A stretch of 34,139 bases of DNA from a virus. How positions within the stretch are numbered: position 1 is the stretch's first letter; each line of letters opens with the position of its first letter. The DNA is taken from positions 1 to 34,139 of the IMG/VR virus record IMGVR_UViG_3300042308_001452. One strand, written 5' to 3'. Under the pieces are notes generated by a model that did not search any database, was not told where the DNA came from, and worked only from the letters and a program-made list of their open reading frames with translations. Below, piece after piece: positions 1 to 7,888 of this stretch. The position numbers and the translations under genes were made by a program.

Positions 1-168
1 GTCATATGGTGATTCCCGTAGTTTGATAGCAAGTGCCGGCCTGAATTCTTCCAGAAGGTTGAAGTACATTTGCCCATAGCGAAGTGGGTATTTATCGTTC
101 TTCTGGTGCTCATACTTAATGCTGACATCAGCAAGAAAATCATTAAACGACAGGTATTGGGTTTGCAT
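1..168 (-). CDS. Conserved small phage protein, 3' part cut by window edge
   Basis: The minus-strand frame starts at ATG 168 and runs off the left edge with 56 codons and no stop. The peptide starts MQTQYLSFNDFLADVSIKYE and later reads YPLRYGQMYFNLLEEFRPAL; this layout (short helix, then RYGQ-x-FN-xL-xxxRP) resembles small hypothetical proteins of many phages, by memory of the family rather than by search. There is no clear Shine-Dalgarno, but a TATACT -10 box (176-181, minus) ends 7 nt before the ATG, which suggests a leaderless message. It is divergent from the plus-strand gene at 192. Function unknown. Confidence 0.65.
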   Translation of the reverse strand, partial: MQTQYLSFNDFLADVSIKYEHQKNDKYPLRYGQMYFNLLEEFRPALAIKLRESPYD

Positions 169-175
169 GAATTTC

Positions 176-181
176 AGTATA
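176..181 (-). promoter_or_regulatory. -10 box TATACT for the leaderless minus gene
   Basis: TATACT on the minus strand lies 7 nt upstream of ATG 168, the distance expected when transcription starts at the A of the start codon. I find no convincing -35 box. Confidence 0.4.
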
Positions 182-191
182 CGCTTGAACC

Positions 192-386
192 GTGAAAGAA
201 ACACAGGACGCTTTGTACTCGGATTCACCGGACGTGATTGAAGCATACGAAGACAGGGCATTCATGCATTTGTCCTTCACAGGGCTCATCCCATGCTGTC
301 TGGGGGCAAATGGGAGACAATCAAGACACTGGAAGAAAGTCCGCAAACTGGCGGCCGAGCTGTATGCATTGGATAAATTTAAGTGA
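192..386 (+). CDS. Small conserved phage-type hypothetical protein
   Basis: GTG start at 192 directly follows an in-frame stop, giving 64 aa. The core AYEDRAFMHLSFTG...LGANGRQSRHWKKVRKLAAELYAL looks like a real protein (paired His, Trp and basic residues, helical C-terminus) and resembles short phage proteins I cannot name. The Shine-Dalgarno is weak, so the start could also be the ATG at 264. It faces away from the gene at 168. No function can be assigned. Confidence 0.5.
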   Translation: MKETQDALYSDSPDVIEAYEDRAFMHLSFTGLIPCCLGANGRQSRHWKKVRKLAAELYALDKFK

Positions 387-873
387 AAAACCTGGGATGA
401 ATTTTTTGCGATTTTGCTCCCCCACCCACCCTGCCTCAACCGAGAAAGTTTCGCGGGGCTACAAGAGACAGGTGCTGCGAGGCGACACTGCGAACAATTT
501 TTCGCAATTTGTGTCGGTACTCGGGGTAGTCGGCAACAAGTCCACACACGCAGAGGACACACAGCAGTCTCTCGCAGTGTGTGCCGATGGTTTCTGGCTG
601 ATTACAAAACGACACAACTCACTAGATAAGTCACGACCCGAATACGACACCCCAAAAAACAGCAAGACGATTTATCCAAGTGTTTCAGTAAGACACACGC
701 CGAGAGAGAGACCACACACCCGATGTAATCCAACACGCAACACGACACGCCAACAAAACCAACAGCACTGTCGGGTCTGTCGGGTTTCGGGTCTGGTGTG
801 GGCTTAGCCACGCAGAGCCTCGCTCATACACATCGCATACACACGACACACACAAACACAAGAGAGAGATGAG
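387..873 (+). other. 487-nt non-coding regulatory stretch
   Basis: I see no convincing gene; frames reading through it have a random composition. It holds the right half of the GC hairpin family (CGGGGCT at 454-460), a motif B copy at 522-541 (CGGGGTAGTCGGCAACAAGT) and the first exact motif A copy at 621-631. An obvious promoter of the GATAARTCTGC class is missing before the next gene. Confidence 0.5.
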
Positions 874-1287
874 ATGACAACACAAGAGCCAACCCCATCA
901 GAGTTTGTCGCTTTCGTTCCAAGCAACAGTATGTACACACAGTTGCTTCGGTCTAAGAGGACAGCGAACGAACACCTGACCACACACCAACGCCTGTCGC
1001 AGATGAAACTCACAGGTGTATTCATCTCAAAGGTAGCAAGCGAACTGTTGGCACTTGACTTAGATGAACAAGGTTGCCACATCGCTACGGGTGAGTACGC
1101 AGACACCCACACGCTTAGCCTTGTGTCACTGATGCTAGAAGCAGAGAGGGAGATAGGCTTCGCACCCACTGATGATGAGATAGACCGTATGCCCCCAGCA
1201 GACGCAGAGAGGGCACACGCCGAACGCCAACGCCAACGCAACTACGCCTACTCTGCCTACCTTCGCCTCAACACACGCCAGTCATAG
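874..1287 (+). CDS. Hypothetical protein, 137 aa
   Basis: ATG 874 follows a purine-rich ribosome-binding stretch (AGAGAGATGAG). The protein is soluble and acidic, with Thr/Ser-rich N-terminus (MTTQEPTPSEFVAFVPSN), a helical middle (HQRLSQMKLTGVFISKVASELLALDL) and an Arg/Gln-rich helical C-terminus. No known domain, signal peptide or membrane segment is visible. It is the first of a short plus-strand series and the next gene has its own promoter. Function unknown. Confidence 0.7.
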   Translation: MTTQEPTPSEFVAFVPSNSMYTQLLRSKRTANEHLTTHQRLSQMKLTGVFISKVASELLALDLDEQGCHIATGEYADTHTLSLVSLMLEAEREIGFAPTDDEIDRMPPADAERAHAERQRQRNYAYSAYLRLNTRQS

Positions 1288-1308
1288 AAGTCGCCAAGTG
1301 CTACGGGT

Positions 1309-1340
1309 ACTAGATAAGTCTGCTCGCATACGACTATCGT
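1309..1340 (+). promoter_or_regulatory. Promoter: motif A + TCTGC - 11 nt - TATCGT
   Basis: Motif A at 1309-1319 overlaps TCTGC (1319-1323), followed by 11 nt and TATCGT (1335-1340). The expected start site is about 1347, three nt before ATG 1350, so the message is nearly leaderless. Confidence 0.75.
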
Positions 1341-1349
1341 TGAGATGTT

Positions 1350-1757
1350 ATGAGTAACCATGTTCGCTGTTCAGGTTGTGACTACGATGTCCAGTGCGAT
1401 GAACAAAAGCACCTACCTAGTAACGGTTGGGATTTACCATTTGACCTATTTGGTTACTATGGTGGCTTCACTGATGAGGTAGATGTACTGTTTAGTAATC
1501 GCCGTAGCCGTAGTTGGATACTGTGTCACGACTGCATAGTGAAGTTCCTTACTCTGTTCCCAGCATTGGCAGAGACGATAGGTAAGGGGACACACCCCTG
1601 CGATAGTGAAACACCGTGCTGTGAGTGGGCATGGCGTTCCACTGAGAACTTCGGCAAGTATGAACGCAATGCTAATGGCGAACTCGTGCCAGTGTCGGGG
1701 GCGCACTATCAGGTGGTCGTTGATGGTCAGTGGCGTGATGTCACAGATAGTAAATAG
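1350..1757 (+). CDS. Cysteine-rich, probably zinc-binding hypothetical protein
   Basis: 135 aa starting MSNHVRCSGCDYDVQC. Pairs CSGC, a later CHDC and CCEW look like zinc ligands; the aromatic-rich middle (WDLPFDLFGYYGGF) and C-terminal HYQVVVDGQWRDV suggest a small folded domain. No TM segment. The start is fixed by the promoter just upstream, and no Shine-Dalgarno is needed if nearly leaderless. The stop TAG (1755-1757) lies inside a one-mismatch motif A copy that begins the next promoter. Function unknown. Confidence 0.75.
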   Translation: MSNHVRCSGCDYDVQCDEQKHLPSNGWDLPFDLFGYYGGFTDEVDVLFSNRRSRSWILCHDCIVKFLTLFPALAETIGKGTHPCDSETPCCEWAWRSTENFGKYERNANGELVPVSGAHYQVVVDGQWRDVTDSK

Positions 1758-1784
1758 ATAAGTCTGCTCGCCCTACCCTAAGGT
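1753..1784 (+). promoter_or_regulatory. Promoter: variant motif A + TCTGC - 11 nt - TAAGGT
   Basis: AATAGATAAGT (1753-1763) runs into TCTGC (1763-1767), 11 nt, then TAAGGT (1779-1784). The predicted leader carries GAAAGGGGA before ATG 1806. Confidence 0.72.
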
Positions 1785-1805
1785 CAATACCGAAAGGGGA
1801 ACACA

Positions 1806-1991
1806 ATGGGAATAGCACGAAACGCAGAACTCACTATCACACTTACGGCACAGCAGGTTGCTCGCTTGGAGTGTGTCTTACAGATAGTCAGGTTGTTCGC
1901 TGATGATGAACACACGGAAGCGCATGTTTCCGAAATCTACGAAGTCTTGCGCCAAGCAGAGCGCACTCAACTCGGAACATACGGCATCTAG
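1806..1991 (+). CDS. Small hypothetical helical protein, 61 aa
   Basis: The start is set by a strong Shine-Dalgarno, GAAAGGGGA, 7-8 nt before ATG. The peptide is helical and acidic (LTAQQVARLECVLQIVRLF...EIYEVLRQAERTQL); a small all-alpha DNA- or protein-binding role is possible but unsupported. Its TAG stop overlaps the G of the next gene's GTG by one base, indicating translational coupling. Confidence 0.7.
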   Translation: MGIARNAELTITLTAQQVARLECVLQIVRLFADDEHTEAHVSEIYEVLRQAERTQLGTYGI

Positions 1992-2194
1992 TGATTACCA
2001 AAGGACTTACCGTAGGTCAGACGCTGTTGATACCAGTGTCGTTCGGTCACATCGTTTCAGACAAGGCACGCCGAATGACTACGGGTGCTGTGGAAGCAGA
2101 GTTCATCTCATACCACGACACAGATAAACAGTACGCCCGTGTGCTTTACTGTGGAGAAGTTTTCGTTGTCAGTGTTGGACAGATACTGAACTAG
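1991..2194 (+). CDS. Small hypothetical beta-rich protein, 67 aa
   Basis: GTG start at 1991 overlaps the previous stop by one base. The sequence (MITKGLTVGQTLLIPVSFGHIVS...YARVLYCGEVFVVSVG) alternates hydrophobic residues like a small beta-barrel. It ends ...QILN with the TAG inside motif A (2190-2200), so the repeat supplies the stop codon. GTG start and weak Shine-Dalgarno lower certainty. Function unknown. Confidence 0.6.
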   Translation: MITKGLTVGQTLLIPVSFGHIVSDKARRMTTGAVEAEFISYHDTDKQYARVLYCGEVFVVSVGQILN

Positions 2195-2203
2195 ATAAGT
2201 TCA

Positions 2204-2536
2204 TCACGCACACTCTTCCATTACTTGACCACCGTCTGTCATACGCAACTCACAGGAGTTGTGTGTCGGCAGATAGATGGTGTCACCGATAGTCAATGTC
2301 GTGCCGTACAGGGCGACAAGTCTGTCCACCACTTCCATAGTGTTGCCTTCACACTTTGTTCGGGCTATCCAATAGAGAGTGTCGCCTTCTTTGATAGTGA
2401 CTGGTGTGCCATCACAAAAGAACTCACTGTCTCTTGCTTGCTGTCTTTCCAAATACCCAAATGCGAATACTGACGCAAGTGTTATTGCGATAGCGATGAG
2501 AATTGTCTTTGCTGTTCGATAGGTGTTCTCGTTCAT
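2204..2536 (-). CDS. Membrane-anchored LysM-domain protein
   Basis: 110 aa. One N-terminal membrane segment (about residues 9-29, TILIAIAITLASVFAFGYL) with short charged N-terminus, then an external LysM module (about 46-92): VTIKEGDTLYWIA...VDRLVALYGTTLTIGDTIYLP. LysM binds GlcNAc-containing glycans such as peptidoglycan, so the protein probably sits in the host membrane and touches the cell wall. Two cysteines flank the first LysM strand (FC and KC), matching the paralogue at 16928, and may form a disulfide. It lacks a catalytic domain, so it is not a lysin by itself. A one-mismatch motif A copy lies 7 nt or so upstream of its ATG. Confidence 0.85.
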   Translation of the reverse strand: MNENTYRTAKTILIAIAITLASVFAFGYLERQQARDSEFFCDGTPVTIKEGDTLYWIARTKCEGNTMEVVDRLVALYGTTLTIGDTIYLPTHNSCELRMTDGGQVMEECA

Positions 2537-2769
2537 CTCATCATCTTATCTAGTTACAACACAAACCACACTCAAACGCTCGGAGCCCCGGCTGGCGCAG
2601 TGCTTCGCACTTTGCCCTCACTTGTGATGAACACTTATCTAGTAAGTCATAGTCTCGCCGTAGCAGAGTAATGCTCACTAGATAAGTGAAACCCCGTAAC
2701 CCCTACGCCCTTGATGAAAGGGGGTTGGGGATAAGAGCGCAGAGGCTACGGGTGACCGTTGAGACTTAT
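2537..2769. other. Non-coding gap with several motif A copies
   Basis: No gene is visible. Contains minus motif A copies (2544 variant, 2633, 2764), a plus copy with extended dyad TCACTAGATAAGTGA (2675-2689), AGCCCCG at 2584-2590 and a small GTGCTTCGCAC hairpin. It lies between two minus-strand genes. Confidence 0.5.
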
Positions 2770-3471
2770 CTAGTACGGTTCAGAGGCGTGAACGATGAAT
2801 GGCGAACCACACTTCACACAGTTCGCTGTTCGCTTCTCGCTGTCGTATGTCGGATACTCATCAGCGTCAATGCTTGACCCGTGCCAACCGATGTACTCAC
2901 CCAAATACGAGAGAGAGTGTTCGTTATCAGTCGGACACTCCAACTCATAAGAGTTGTGGTCGTATGGGAAACAGTCAGCCATTTCCACCGTCACACGGAA
3001 AGCACGAGGCTTCGTGTATCCACCACGAACATCACAGCCCCCGTGTATCTGAATAAGGCTCACAGTCTCACCGTCATTACGGGTGAACGATACGCCTTGT
3101 AGTGTTTGCGAAAGACTGTCCTCGCCGTTGTAAGTGTTCCAAGTACGAGGCTTAGGGTCGTAGCGTTCAGCCAGTGTCTCGGCGATAGCCAACCAGCCCT
3201 CATCAGGCATACACCGTGCCAAATCATCTAACTCGGCTTGGATACTCGGCAGAAACTCCACACGGTTCGCAAGAAAGTGAAAAACTGAAAGCACTACGCC
3301 ATAACCGTCAGCCCACGCAGTCGGTTCGTTCTCAAAATCGGCAAGCGTCTTGCCATTGTTTCGTTCCCAGTTCCTGCCGTATGCGCCACCACTGTCCAAG
3401 ATGTGCGTTCCAGTGTTTTCTGTTAGCATTTCTGCTAACACGCTACGGGTGTCCAGTGCTGTCGTAGTCAT
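2770..3471 (-). CDS. Conserved phage hypothetical protein, 233 aa
   Basis: The true start is ATG 3471 (MTTTALDTRSVLAEML), one base overlapping the stop of the gene before it; a longer open frame upstream is out-of-frame shadow of that gene. The segment ENTGTHILDSGGAYGRNWERN is, from memory, a hallmark of a widespread actinophage/plasmid hypothetical family. The middle (VFHFLANRVEFLPSIQAEL) and C-terminus (ANCVKCGSPFIV, a CxxC) suggest a folded domain plus a zinc-type tail. No catalytic role is known to me. Motif A (2764, minus) overlaps its last codons and stop. Confidence 0.85.
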   Translation of the reverse strand: MTTTALDTRSVLAEMLTENTGTHILDSGGAYGRNWERNNGKTLADFENEPTAWADGYGVVLSVFHFLANRVEFLPSIQAELDDLARCMPDEGWLAIAETLAERYDPKPRTWNTYNGEDSLSQTLQGVSFTRNDGETVSLIQIHGGCDVRGGYTKPRAFRVTVEMADCFPYDHNSYELECPTDNEHSLSYLGEYIGWHGSSIDADEYPTYDSEKRTANCVKCGSPFIVHASEPY

Positions 3472-3749
3472 TAGCGCACTCGCTTCGTGACTGGGTGACG
3501 GCGAATAGAGCCGTAGCGTTCGTCTTGATGTTCGTTGTACACGGTCAGAGCGAATAGGGTGGTAATCACCGTTCCACCTACCACGATGAACAAACAGGTC
3601 AGCAGGTCGCCGATGTTGCTGTTGTAGTACGCCTGAACCACTCCGAACAGTCCGATAGTCGGCACGGCAGAGATAATGCCGAGCAGAGCCTTCATCGTTC
3701 CGAGATAATGTTCCTGACACCAGTTTTCGCACTTATCTAGTAACTTCAT
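3471..3749 (-). CDS. Small two-pass membrane protein
   Basis: 92 aa from ATG 3749, preceded by GAAAGGGG. Two hydrophobic spans (about residues 20-42, LLGIISAVPTIGLFGVV; and 50-70, LTCLFIVVGGTVITTLFALTV) with a basic cytoplasmic tail (RRHPVTKRVR). Residues 3-6, LLDK, are encoded by a motif A copy (3731-3741) placed 9 nt into the gene. First gene of a two-gene minus operon with 2770-3471. Function unknown; not a recognisable holin. Confidence 0.8.
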   Translation of the reverse strand: MKLLDKCENWCQEHYLGTMKALLGIISAVPTIGLFGVVQAYYNSNIGDLLTCLFIVVGGTVITTLFALTVYNEHQDERYGSIRRHPVTKRVR

Positions 3750-3785
3750 TAGTTGCCCCTTTCACGAGCGTTAGTTCCTGAATAA

Positions 3786-3813
3786 ATCATAACCATTGAC
3801 GAGCAGAATTATC
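3786..3813 (-). promoter_or_regulatory. Minus promoter: GATAATTCTGC - 11 nt - TATGAT
   Basis: Reading the minus strand, GATAATTCTGC (3813-3803), 11 nt, TATGAT (3791-3786). Motif B (3816-3835, minus) ends 2 nt upstream. No exact motif A here, which shows the promoter box is separable from motif A. Confidence 0.78.
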
Positions 3814-3954
3814 CGACTTTCTGCCGACCCACCCGTGCGCCCTCGCCACAGACCGAACCCCAACCACTGCCCCTGCCTCTGGAGCCCCGGTGTACAATGA
3901 ACCAGGCAATACTCGGTTAGATTTATCTAAAAGAGAGAGAAGGAAAGACACGAA

Positions 3955-4980
3955 ATGGCACACGGACTAGAAATCAATAAAGACGGCACAGCGAGAATGG
4001 CATACGCCGACAGAGAAATCCCGTGGCACAGGCTTGGAACGCCAATGAAGGGGCTACAAACGGCAGAGGCAATGCTCGAAGCTTCACAGGCGAACTTCGA
4101 TGTAGTCACAACACGGGTGGCAATTTGCGATGACAATGGCGAACCACTACGGAACCCTGATGGCACAACTATTCTCGTGCCGGACAGTCGTGCAACCGTA
4201 CGGGTCAACATTGACGGCACATTCACCGGTTTGGCCACCGTTGGAACGCGTTATGTAGTTCAGCAGAATAAAGAGTGTTTGGATTATGCGCTAAGCATCG
4301 TGGGTGCTTCCGAAGGAGACGCAGTTGTAGATACCGCCGGTGTTCTACACGATGGAAAAGGTTTCTTTGCTTCACTTGACTTGGGCGCGATAGTCGTAGA
4401 CCCTGCTGGCGTGAATGACCAAATAGCGCGCTACTTACTTGTTCGCAATGGACACGATGGAAAGACGGCAATTACATTCGCCAACACTTCTATTCGTGCC
4501 GTATGTCAAAATACCGTAACGCTTGGCATAGAAAGCGCTCGACGGGTATTTACTGCTCGTCACACTCGTAATGCAGACAGAGCGATAGAGCAAGCGAATG
4601 AAGTTCTTGCGATATCTAATGAATGGGCAAACAACTTTGCTGCTACTGCCGAACGACTACTGGCAGTGAAAGTTCCAGCACGCACACAAGTTCTTGACAA
4701 AGTCCTAAATACAGCATTTCCGATAGAGCCAAATAGCACAGAGCGTCAGAGAAAGAACCGTGATGACGTGTTGTCGCTAGTTCGCGCTATTTATGAAAAC
4801 GAAAACAACGCAAAGAACTACGGGTACAACGGCTGGTCAATCTATAACGCCATCGGCGAATATCTCGACCACTACCGAGATGCTTCTCGCGATGAACGCG
4901 CGCTCGCGTCCATGGACAACAACTCATGGGTGACGAGAACAAAACTAAAAACTCAAACTTATCTATTAACAAATGTCTGA
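3955..4980 (+). CDS. DUF932 phage/plasmid-like protein
   Basis: 341 aa; MAHGLEINKDGTARMAYADR...PWHRLGTPM is the typical N-terminus of the DUF932 (phage/plasmid-like TIGR03299) family, and length and C-terminus (ALASMDNNSWVTRTKLKTQTY) also fit. The family is common in actinophages and plasmids, often near replication or recombination genes; its biochemical role is not established. Start follows GAAGGAAAGACACGAA. A motif-A-like site near the end (4957) is part of the conserved QTYLLTN coding sequence and is probably coincidental. Upstream 3750-3954 holds motif B and an unpaired AGCCCCG. Confidence 0.9.
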   Translation: MAHGLEINKDGTARMAYADREIPWHRLGTPMKGLQTAEAMLEASQANFDVVTTRVAICDDNGEPLRNPDGTTILVPDSRATVRVNIDGTFTGLATVGTRYVVQQNKECLDYALSIVGASEGDAVVDTAGVLHDGKGFFASLDLGAIVVDPAGVNDQIARYLLVRNGHDGKTAITFANTSIRAVCQNTVTLGIESARRVFTARHTRNADRAIEQANEVLAISNEWANNFAATAERLLAVKVPARTQVLDKVLNTAFPIEPNSTERQRKNRDDVLSLVRAIYENENNAKNYGYNGWSIYNAIGEYLDHYRDASRDERALASMDNNSWVTRTKLKTQTYLLTNV

Positions 4981-5028
4981 CTTCTAGTACGGGTATTATT
5001 AGTCAAGCCCATAGAAAAGTGAGGCAAG

Positions 5029-5496
5029 ATGAATAACGACGGCGCAGACGATTTTTACGAATTTGCCGGTGATGATGGCGAAGAAATGCCGACAAAGGAA
5101 GAACTTGCGCTGTTCATATCCGAGTTCATGTCTAACTCGCAGAAAGCGAGAAATATGTATCGTTCACACTTCTGCTCAATAATCGCAAATCGAATTCACG
5201 ATGAATTCGGCGTAGAGGGTTTGTGTGAATTAATGATGGCAATAGACAAACGTGCCGGTTGGATATCAGACATCATCATTGAGGACGCAGATATCCATGA
5301 CGCACTATTTAATGGGCACGGCGTGTATGACGACAAAGCAATAATCAAAGCTCGAATGAGCCAAGAGATGACTGAAATGAACAAGAAAATATGGCGCTTG
5401 CGTAAGAAATATTCCAAACTAATTGCAGAGGAAATATTTTACGGTCGCACCCAGGGTGCCACGGGTAAGTCGGAAACAAGTTCCGAAACCGATTAG
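5029..5496 (+). CDS. Hypothetical protein, 155 aa
   Basis: ATG 5029 follows AAGTGAGGCAAG (Shine-Dalgarno GAGG). Acidic N-terminus (DDFYEFAGDDGEEMPTKEELALFI), helical body and basic helical C-terminal part (KKIWRLRKKYSKLIAEEIFYG). Resembles a small all-helical phage protein; no domain recognised. It lies 48 nt after the DUF932 gene, likely the same transcript, and overlaps the convergent helicase gene by 4 nt at the stops. Confidence 0.75.
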   Translation: MNNDGADDFYEFAGDDGEEMPTKEELALFISEFMSNSQKARNMYRSHFCSIIANRIHDEFGVEGLCELMMAIDKRAGWISDIIIEDADIHDALFNGHGVYDDKAIIKARMSQEMTEMNKKIWRLRKKYSKLIAEEIFYGRTQGATGKSETSSETD

Positions 5497-7430
5497 TTCT
5501 GTTCTGCTTTACCGAGTAAATTCAGAATAAGTTGCACGGCACTATCCTCGTTAGCGAACTCCCCACCTTCTACTGACGCATTTACCACCGAACGCTTTCG
5601 CTCGATGAGTTGATAAATCTCCTCATCAATGGTGTCTTTAGTTAATAGATAAGTTGCCGTCACGCTTCCTTGTTGTCCGATGCGATGTAGGCGTGAGTAT
5701 GTCTGGTCTACGTCTGCTGGTGTCCACGGAAGTTCTATGAATAAACACTCCTCTGACGCAGTGAGTGTGTGTCCAGTTTTGGCAGCCTGGATAGATAACA
5801 CGATTACGGGTGCTTTATCTACGGTTAACTGCTGAAACTTGCGTTTATTCTCCTCTACTTCCTCAACCTTCATTCCACCCTGAATACGTAGGTCTCCATA
5901 CTTACGGGCGATTTCGTCAACGATGTCTCGATGGTGTGCAGCGACAACGACCTTACGGCCGGCCTCTATACGTTCAGTAATCCACTCATGAGCGACTTCC
6001 ATCTTTGCTTTCGCAGCAAGACGGCGAAGCACCGACAGACGGACTAAATGTTCGTTCGCTTCTGCCCTAATCATTGCTGATATGGCAGCGCCGTGCTGTG
6101 ACTTGCCCTGCTCTATGGCGAGTTGTCGGGCTCGCTCTGCGATGTAGAGAATAATGTCGTTCTCTGCTTTCTTGTATTCTTTCATCGCTTGTGATGAGCC
6201 CTCTACCAGCAATTTGCTATGGACTACGGGTGGCAACTCCGATAACACTTGGTCTTTCGTACGGCGTATGTAGCAAGTGCCACGAAGCCTGTCATTGAGT
6301 TCGTCTAGGTGTGAGTGTCCACTGATATTCCACTGACCAAAACTGTCTTGGTATGCAGCGCAATAGCGTCGATAGAAACCCCACAACCCACCAAAGTCCT
6401 TGAGGCGACCCAGTACATCAAGTTGGCTTGCGTATTCGTTCGGCCTGTTCGTTACGGGTGTTCCCGTGAGACACAATACGAGACCTTCTTTTGGTGCGCT
6501 ACGAGCTATCTTGACTGCTGCTTTCGTTCTCTGCGAGGTGGGCGTTTTTAGATAGTGGCTTTCATCCCATACGTACGAGCGATGTTTGGATAGTTGCTTC
6601 TCCCATGTAGCGATATTGCTGTATCCAACTACCACAACGTCATATGTGCCTGCGTCAGGGAATGACTTACGGTTCGTCACAGTGGCCACCTTGCGATGTG
6701 GATACCACTTCGAATATTCACTCGCCCAGTTAAGCACGAGACTTGGTGGACATACAACGACTGCTGGGTAACTGTCGTGAACGTATTCGAGCGTGGACAT
6801 CGCCTGCAGTGTCTTTCCGAGACCCATGTCGTCAGCGATAAATGTCCTACGGGCTCTTGCAGCGTACGAAACTCCAGCTTTCTGATACGGCAGCAGTGCG
6901 CCTTGTAGTTCAGGTATCTGTATCTCTGCGTCTACCGAGCGTGATGCCTGTATCAATTCAGTCATCTCTGTCTCTACTTGTACAGCCATGTCCATTAGCT
7001 CATTGTCTACGGTAACGCCGAAAGATTTGGCCCACGTAATGATATTTGTAATCGATGTAAGGGGGGCTTTCCATGCAAGCATTTTGCTATCCCATGTAAT
7101 GCCAGGTATTTGTTTAATAGCCTTAATGATTACTCGCTCATAAGGCACACGGATAACCGCCATACCATTATCGACATACACACGAGCACCGGTGCGCCCT
7201 ATAGCAGGTATTGGTACGGAGAACTTTAGAGCATCGACAGTGACCTCAAAGTTATGACGCAATGCAAACTCACGACCTTCATTGATAGCCGTAATTGGTA
7301 AGCGCCACACACGGCCAATCTTGTCCCACCTTGCACCTGATATGCGTTTTATTTCCTCAACCTGGCCGGCATCAAATGGAAAATCAAGAATTATTTCGTT
7401 GTGGTCTAAAAATAACTTCACGATGGACAT
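5493..7430 (-). CDS. SNF2-family DNA helicase/ATPase with HARP-like N-terminus
   Basis: 645 aa from ATG 7430 (MSIVKLFLDHNEI); a TTG nine codons upstream is a weaker choice. Two N-terminal repeats with WDKIGRVWRLP and ITWDSKMLAWKAPL resemble HARP-type repeats of SMARCAL1-like annealing helicases. Motor motifs are intact: DDMGLGKT (200-207, Walker A), DESH (289-292, Walker B), LTGTP (321-325), and QTYSRLHRIGQQ (576-587, motif VI). Such phage proteins translocate on duplex DNA and are thought to aid replication, recombination or fork remodelling. Both RecA-like lobes are complete, so it should be active. It is transcribed alone on the minus strand; no clear Shine-Dalgarno. Confidence 0.95.
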   Translation of the reverse strand: MSIVKLFLDHNEIILDFPFDAGQVEEIKRISGARWDKIGRVWRLPITAINEGREFALRHNFEVTVDALKFSVPIPAIGRTGARVYVDNGMAVIRVPYERVIIKAIKQIPGITWDSKMLAWKAPLTSITNIITWAKSFGVTVDNELMDMAVQVETEMTELIQASRSVDAEIQIPELQGALLPYQKAGVSYAARARRTFIADDMGLGKTLQAMSTLEYVHDSYPAVVVCPPSLVLNWASEYSKWYPHRKVATVTNRKSFPDAGTYDVVVVGYSNIATWEKQLSKHRSYVWDESHYLKTPTSQRTKAAVKIARSAPKEGLVLCLTGTPVTNRPNEYASQLDVLGRLKDFGGLWGFYRRYCAAYQDSFGQWNISGHSHLDELNDRLRGTCYIRRTKDQVLSELPPVVHSKLLVEGSSQAMKEYKKAENDIILYIAERARQLAIEQGKSQHGAAISAMIRAEANEHLVRLSVLRRLAAKAKMEVAHEWITERIEAGRKVVVAAHHRDIVDEIARKYGDLRIQGGMKVEEVEENKRKFQQLTVDKAPVIVLSIQAAKTGHTLTASEECLFIELPWTPADVDQTYSRLHRIGQQGSVTATYLLTKDTIDEEIYQLIERKRSVVNASVEGGEFANEDSAVQLILNLLGKAEQN

Positions 7431-7443
7431 TGTACAGATAAAA

Positions 7444-7515
7444 ATGAGGACCGACAAGGCTCACGTGTGTTGGATACCGAAAGGAGAGTGTGAGCCCTGC
7501 CGGTCTGCGATGTGA
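7444..7515 (+). CDS. Possible 23-aa cysteine peptide
   Basis: ATG 7444 to TGA 7515 encodes a 23-residue peptide starting MRTDKAHVCWIPKGEC and ending EPCRSAM. The spacing of C and CxxC looks non-random and similar to tiny phage zinc peptides, but it overlaps the helicase promoter region on the other strand and lacks a strong ribosome-binding site. Low certainty. Confidence 0.3.
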   Translation: MRTDKAHVCWIPKGECEPCRSAM

Positions 7516-7550
7516 ATCCTAAGTCGAGGAAAGCAGGTTTATCAGTGAGC

Positions 7551-7579
7551 TTGATGAAAAGCGAGAAAATCGCTATCAT
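7551..7579 (+). promoter_or_regulatory. Sigma-70-type promoter TTGATG - 17 - TATCAT
   Basis: TTGATG (7551-7556), exactly 17 bp, TATCAT (7574-7579). The predicted start coincides with ATG 7586, so the first gene would be leaderless. This is the classical promoter type, unlike the GATAARTCTGC class. Confidence 0.7.
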
Positions 7580-7585
7580 GGGTCC

Positions 7586-7681
7586 ATGGATACCAACAGC
7601 GTTATTGTTTCCGTGCTGCTCTTGCTAGTTCTGTACGGATTTTTAAAATTTGATAGCAAGGCACGGGGTGGTCGGGATTAA
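7586..7681 (+). CDS. 31-aa single-pass membrane peptide
   Basis: MDTNSVIVSVLLLLVLYGFL, then KFDSKARGGRD. One hydrophobic helix (about residues 5-20) followed by a basic tail. The ATG is 6 nt after a good -10 box, supporting a leaderless start. Its last codons overlap a motif B copy (7664-7683), the only copy lying within a candidate gene, and the next gene begins 4 nt after the stop. Function unknown. Confidence 0.55.
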   Translation: MDTNSVIVSVLLLLVLYGFLKFDSKARGGRD

Positions 7682-7684
7682 GTT

Positions 7685-7882
7685 ATGAGACGACGAAACA
7701 TGCCCTGGCACTTGCTGCGCCGACAGAATTACACGACCGAAAAGAAACAACAGGAGCGCTTCGCTATCTGCAAGGCATGCCCTGAATTCTTGCGCCAAAC
7801 GCAGCAGTGCGCTGTGTGTGGTTGCTTCATGCATTTAAAAACAAGACTAATTGAGGCTGAATGCCCAGTAGGAAAGTGGTAA
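7685..7882 (+). CDS. Phage cysteine-cluster zinc-type protein
   Basis: 65 aa. Seven cysteines in the pattern CKACPEF...CAVCGCFM...KTRLIEAECPVGKW. This arrangement, with C-terminal CPxGKW, is a recurrent small protein of cyanophages and other environmental phages (DUF6171-like by memory); function not established, zinc binding likely. ATG 7685 is 4 nt after the upstream stop; motif B ends 2 nt before the ATG and may supply a GGG-rich ribosome-binding stretch. Confidence 0.82.
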   Translation: MRRRNMPWHLLRRQNYTTEKKQQERFAICKACPEFLRQTQQCAVCGCFMHLKTRLIEAECPVGKW

Positions 7883-7888
7883 TAGATT

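Noticed and set aside
238-807. 189-aa plus frame and several overlapping frames in the first 900 nt
   Set aside because: Out of frame with the likely gene at 192 and composed of random His/Arg/Thr-rich sequence across motif B and motif A.
3471-3732. N-terminal extension of the 2770-3471 gene
   Set aside because: It is an out-of-frame reading of the upstream membrane-protein gene; ATG 3471 overlaps that gene's stop in the usual way.
4957-5654. Motif-A-like sites ACTTATCTATT in the DUF932 gene (4957) and helicase gene (5644)
   Set aside because: Both encode TYLL within conserved ends of their families (QTYLLTN, TATYLLTKDTIDE), so the resemblance is explained by the protein sequence.
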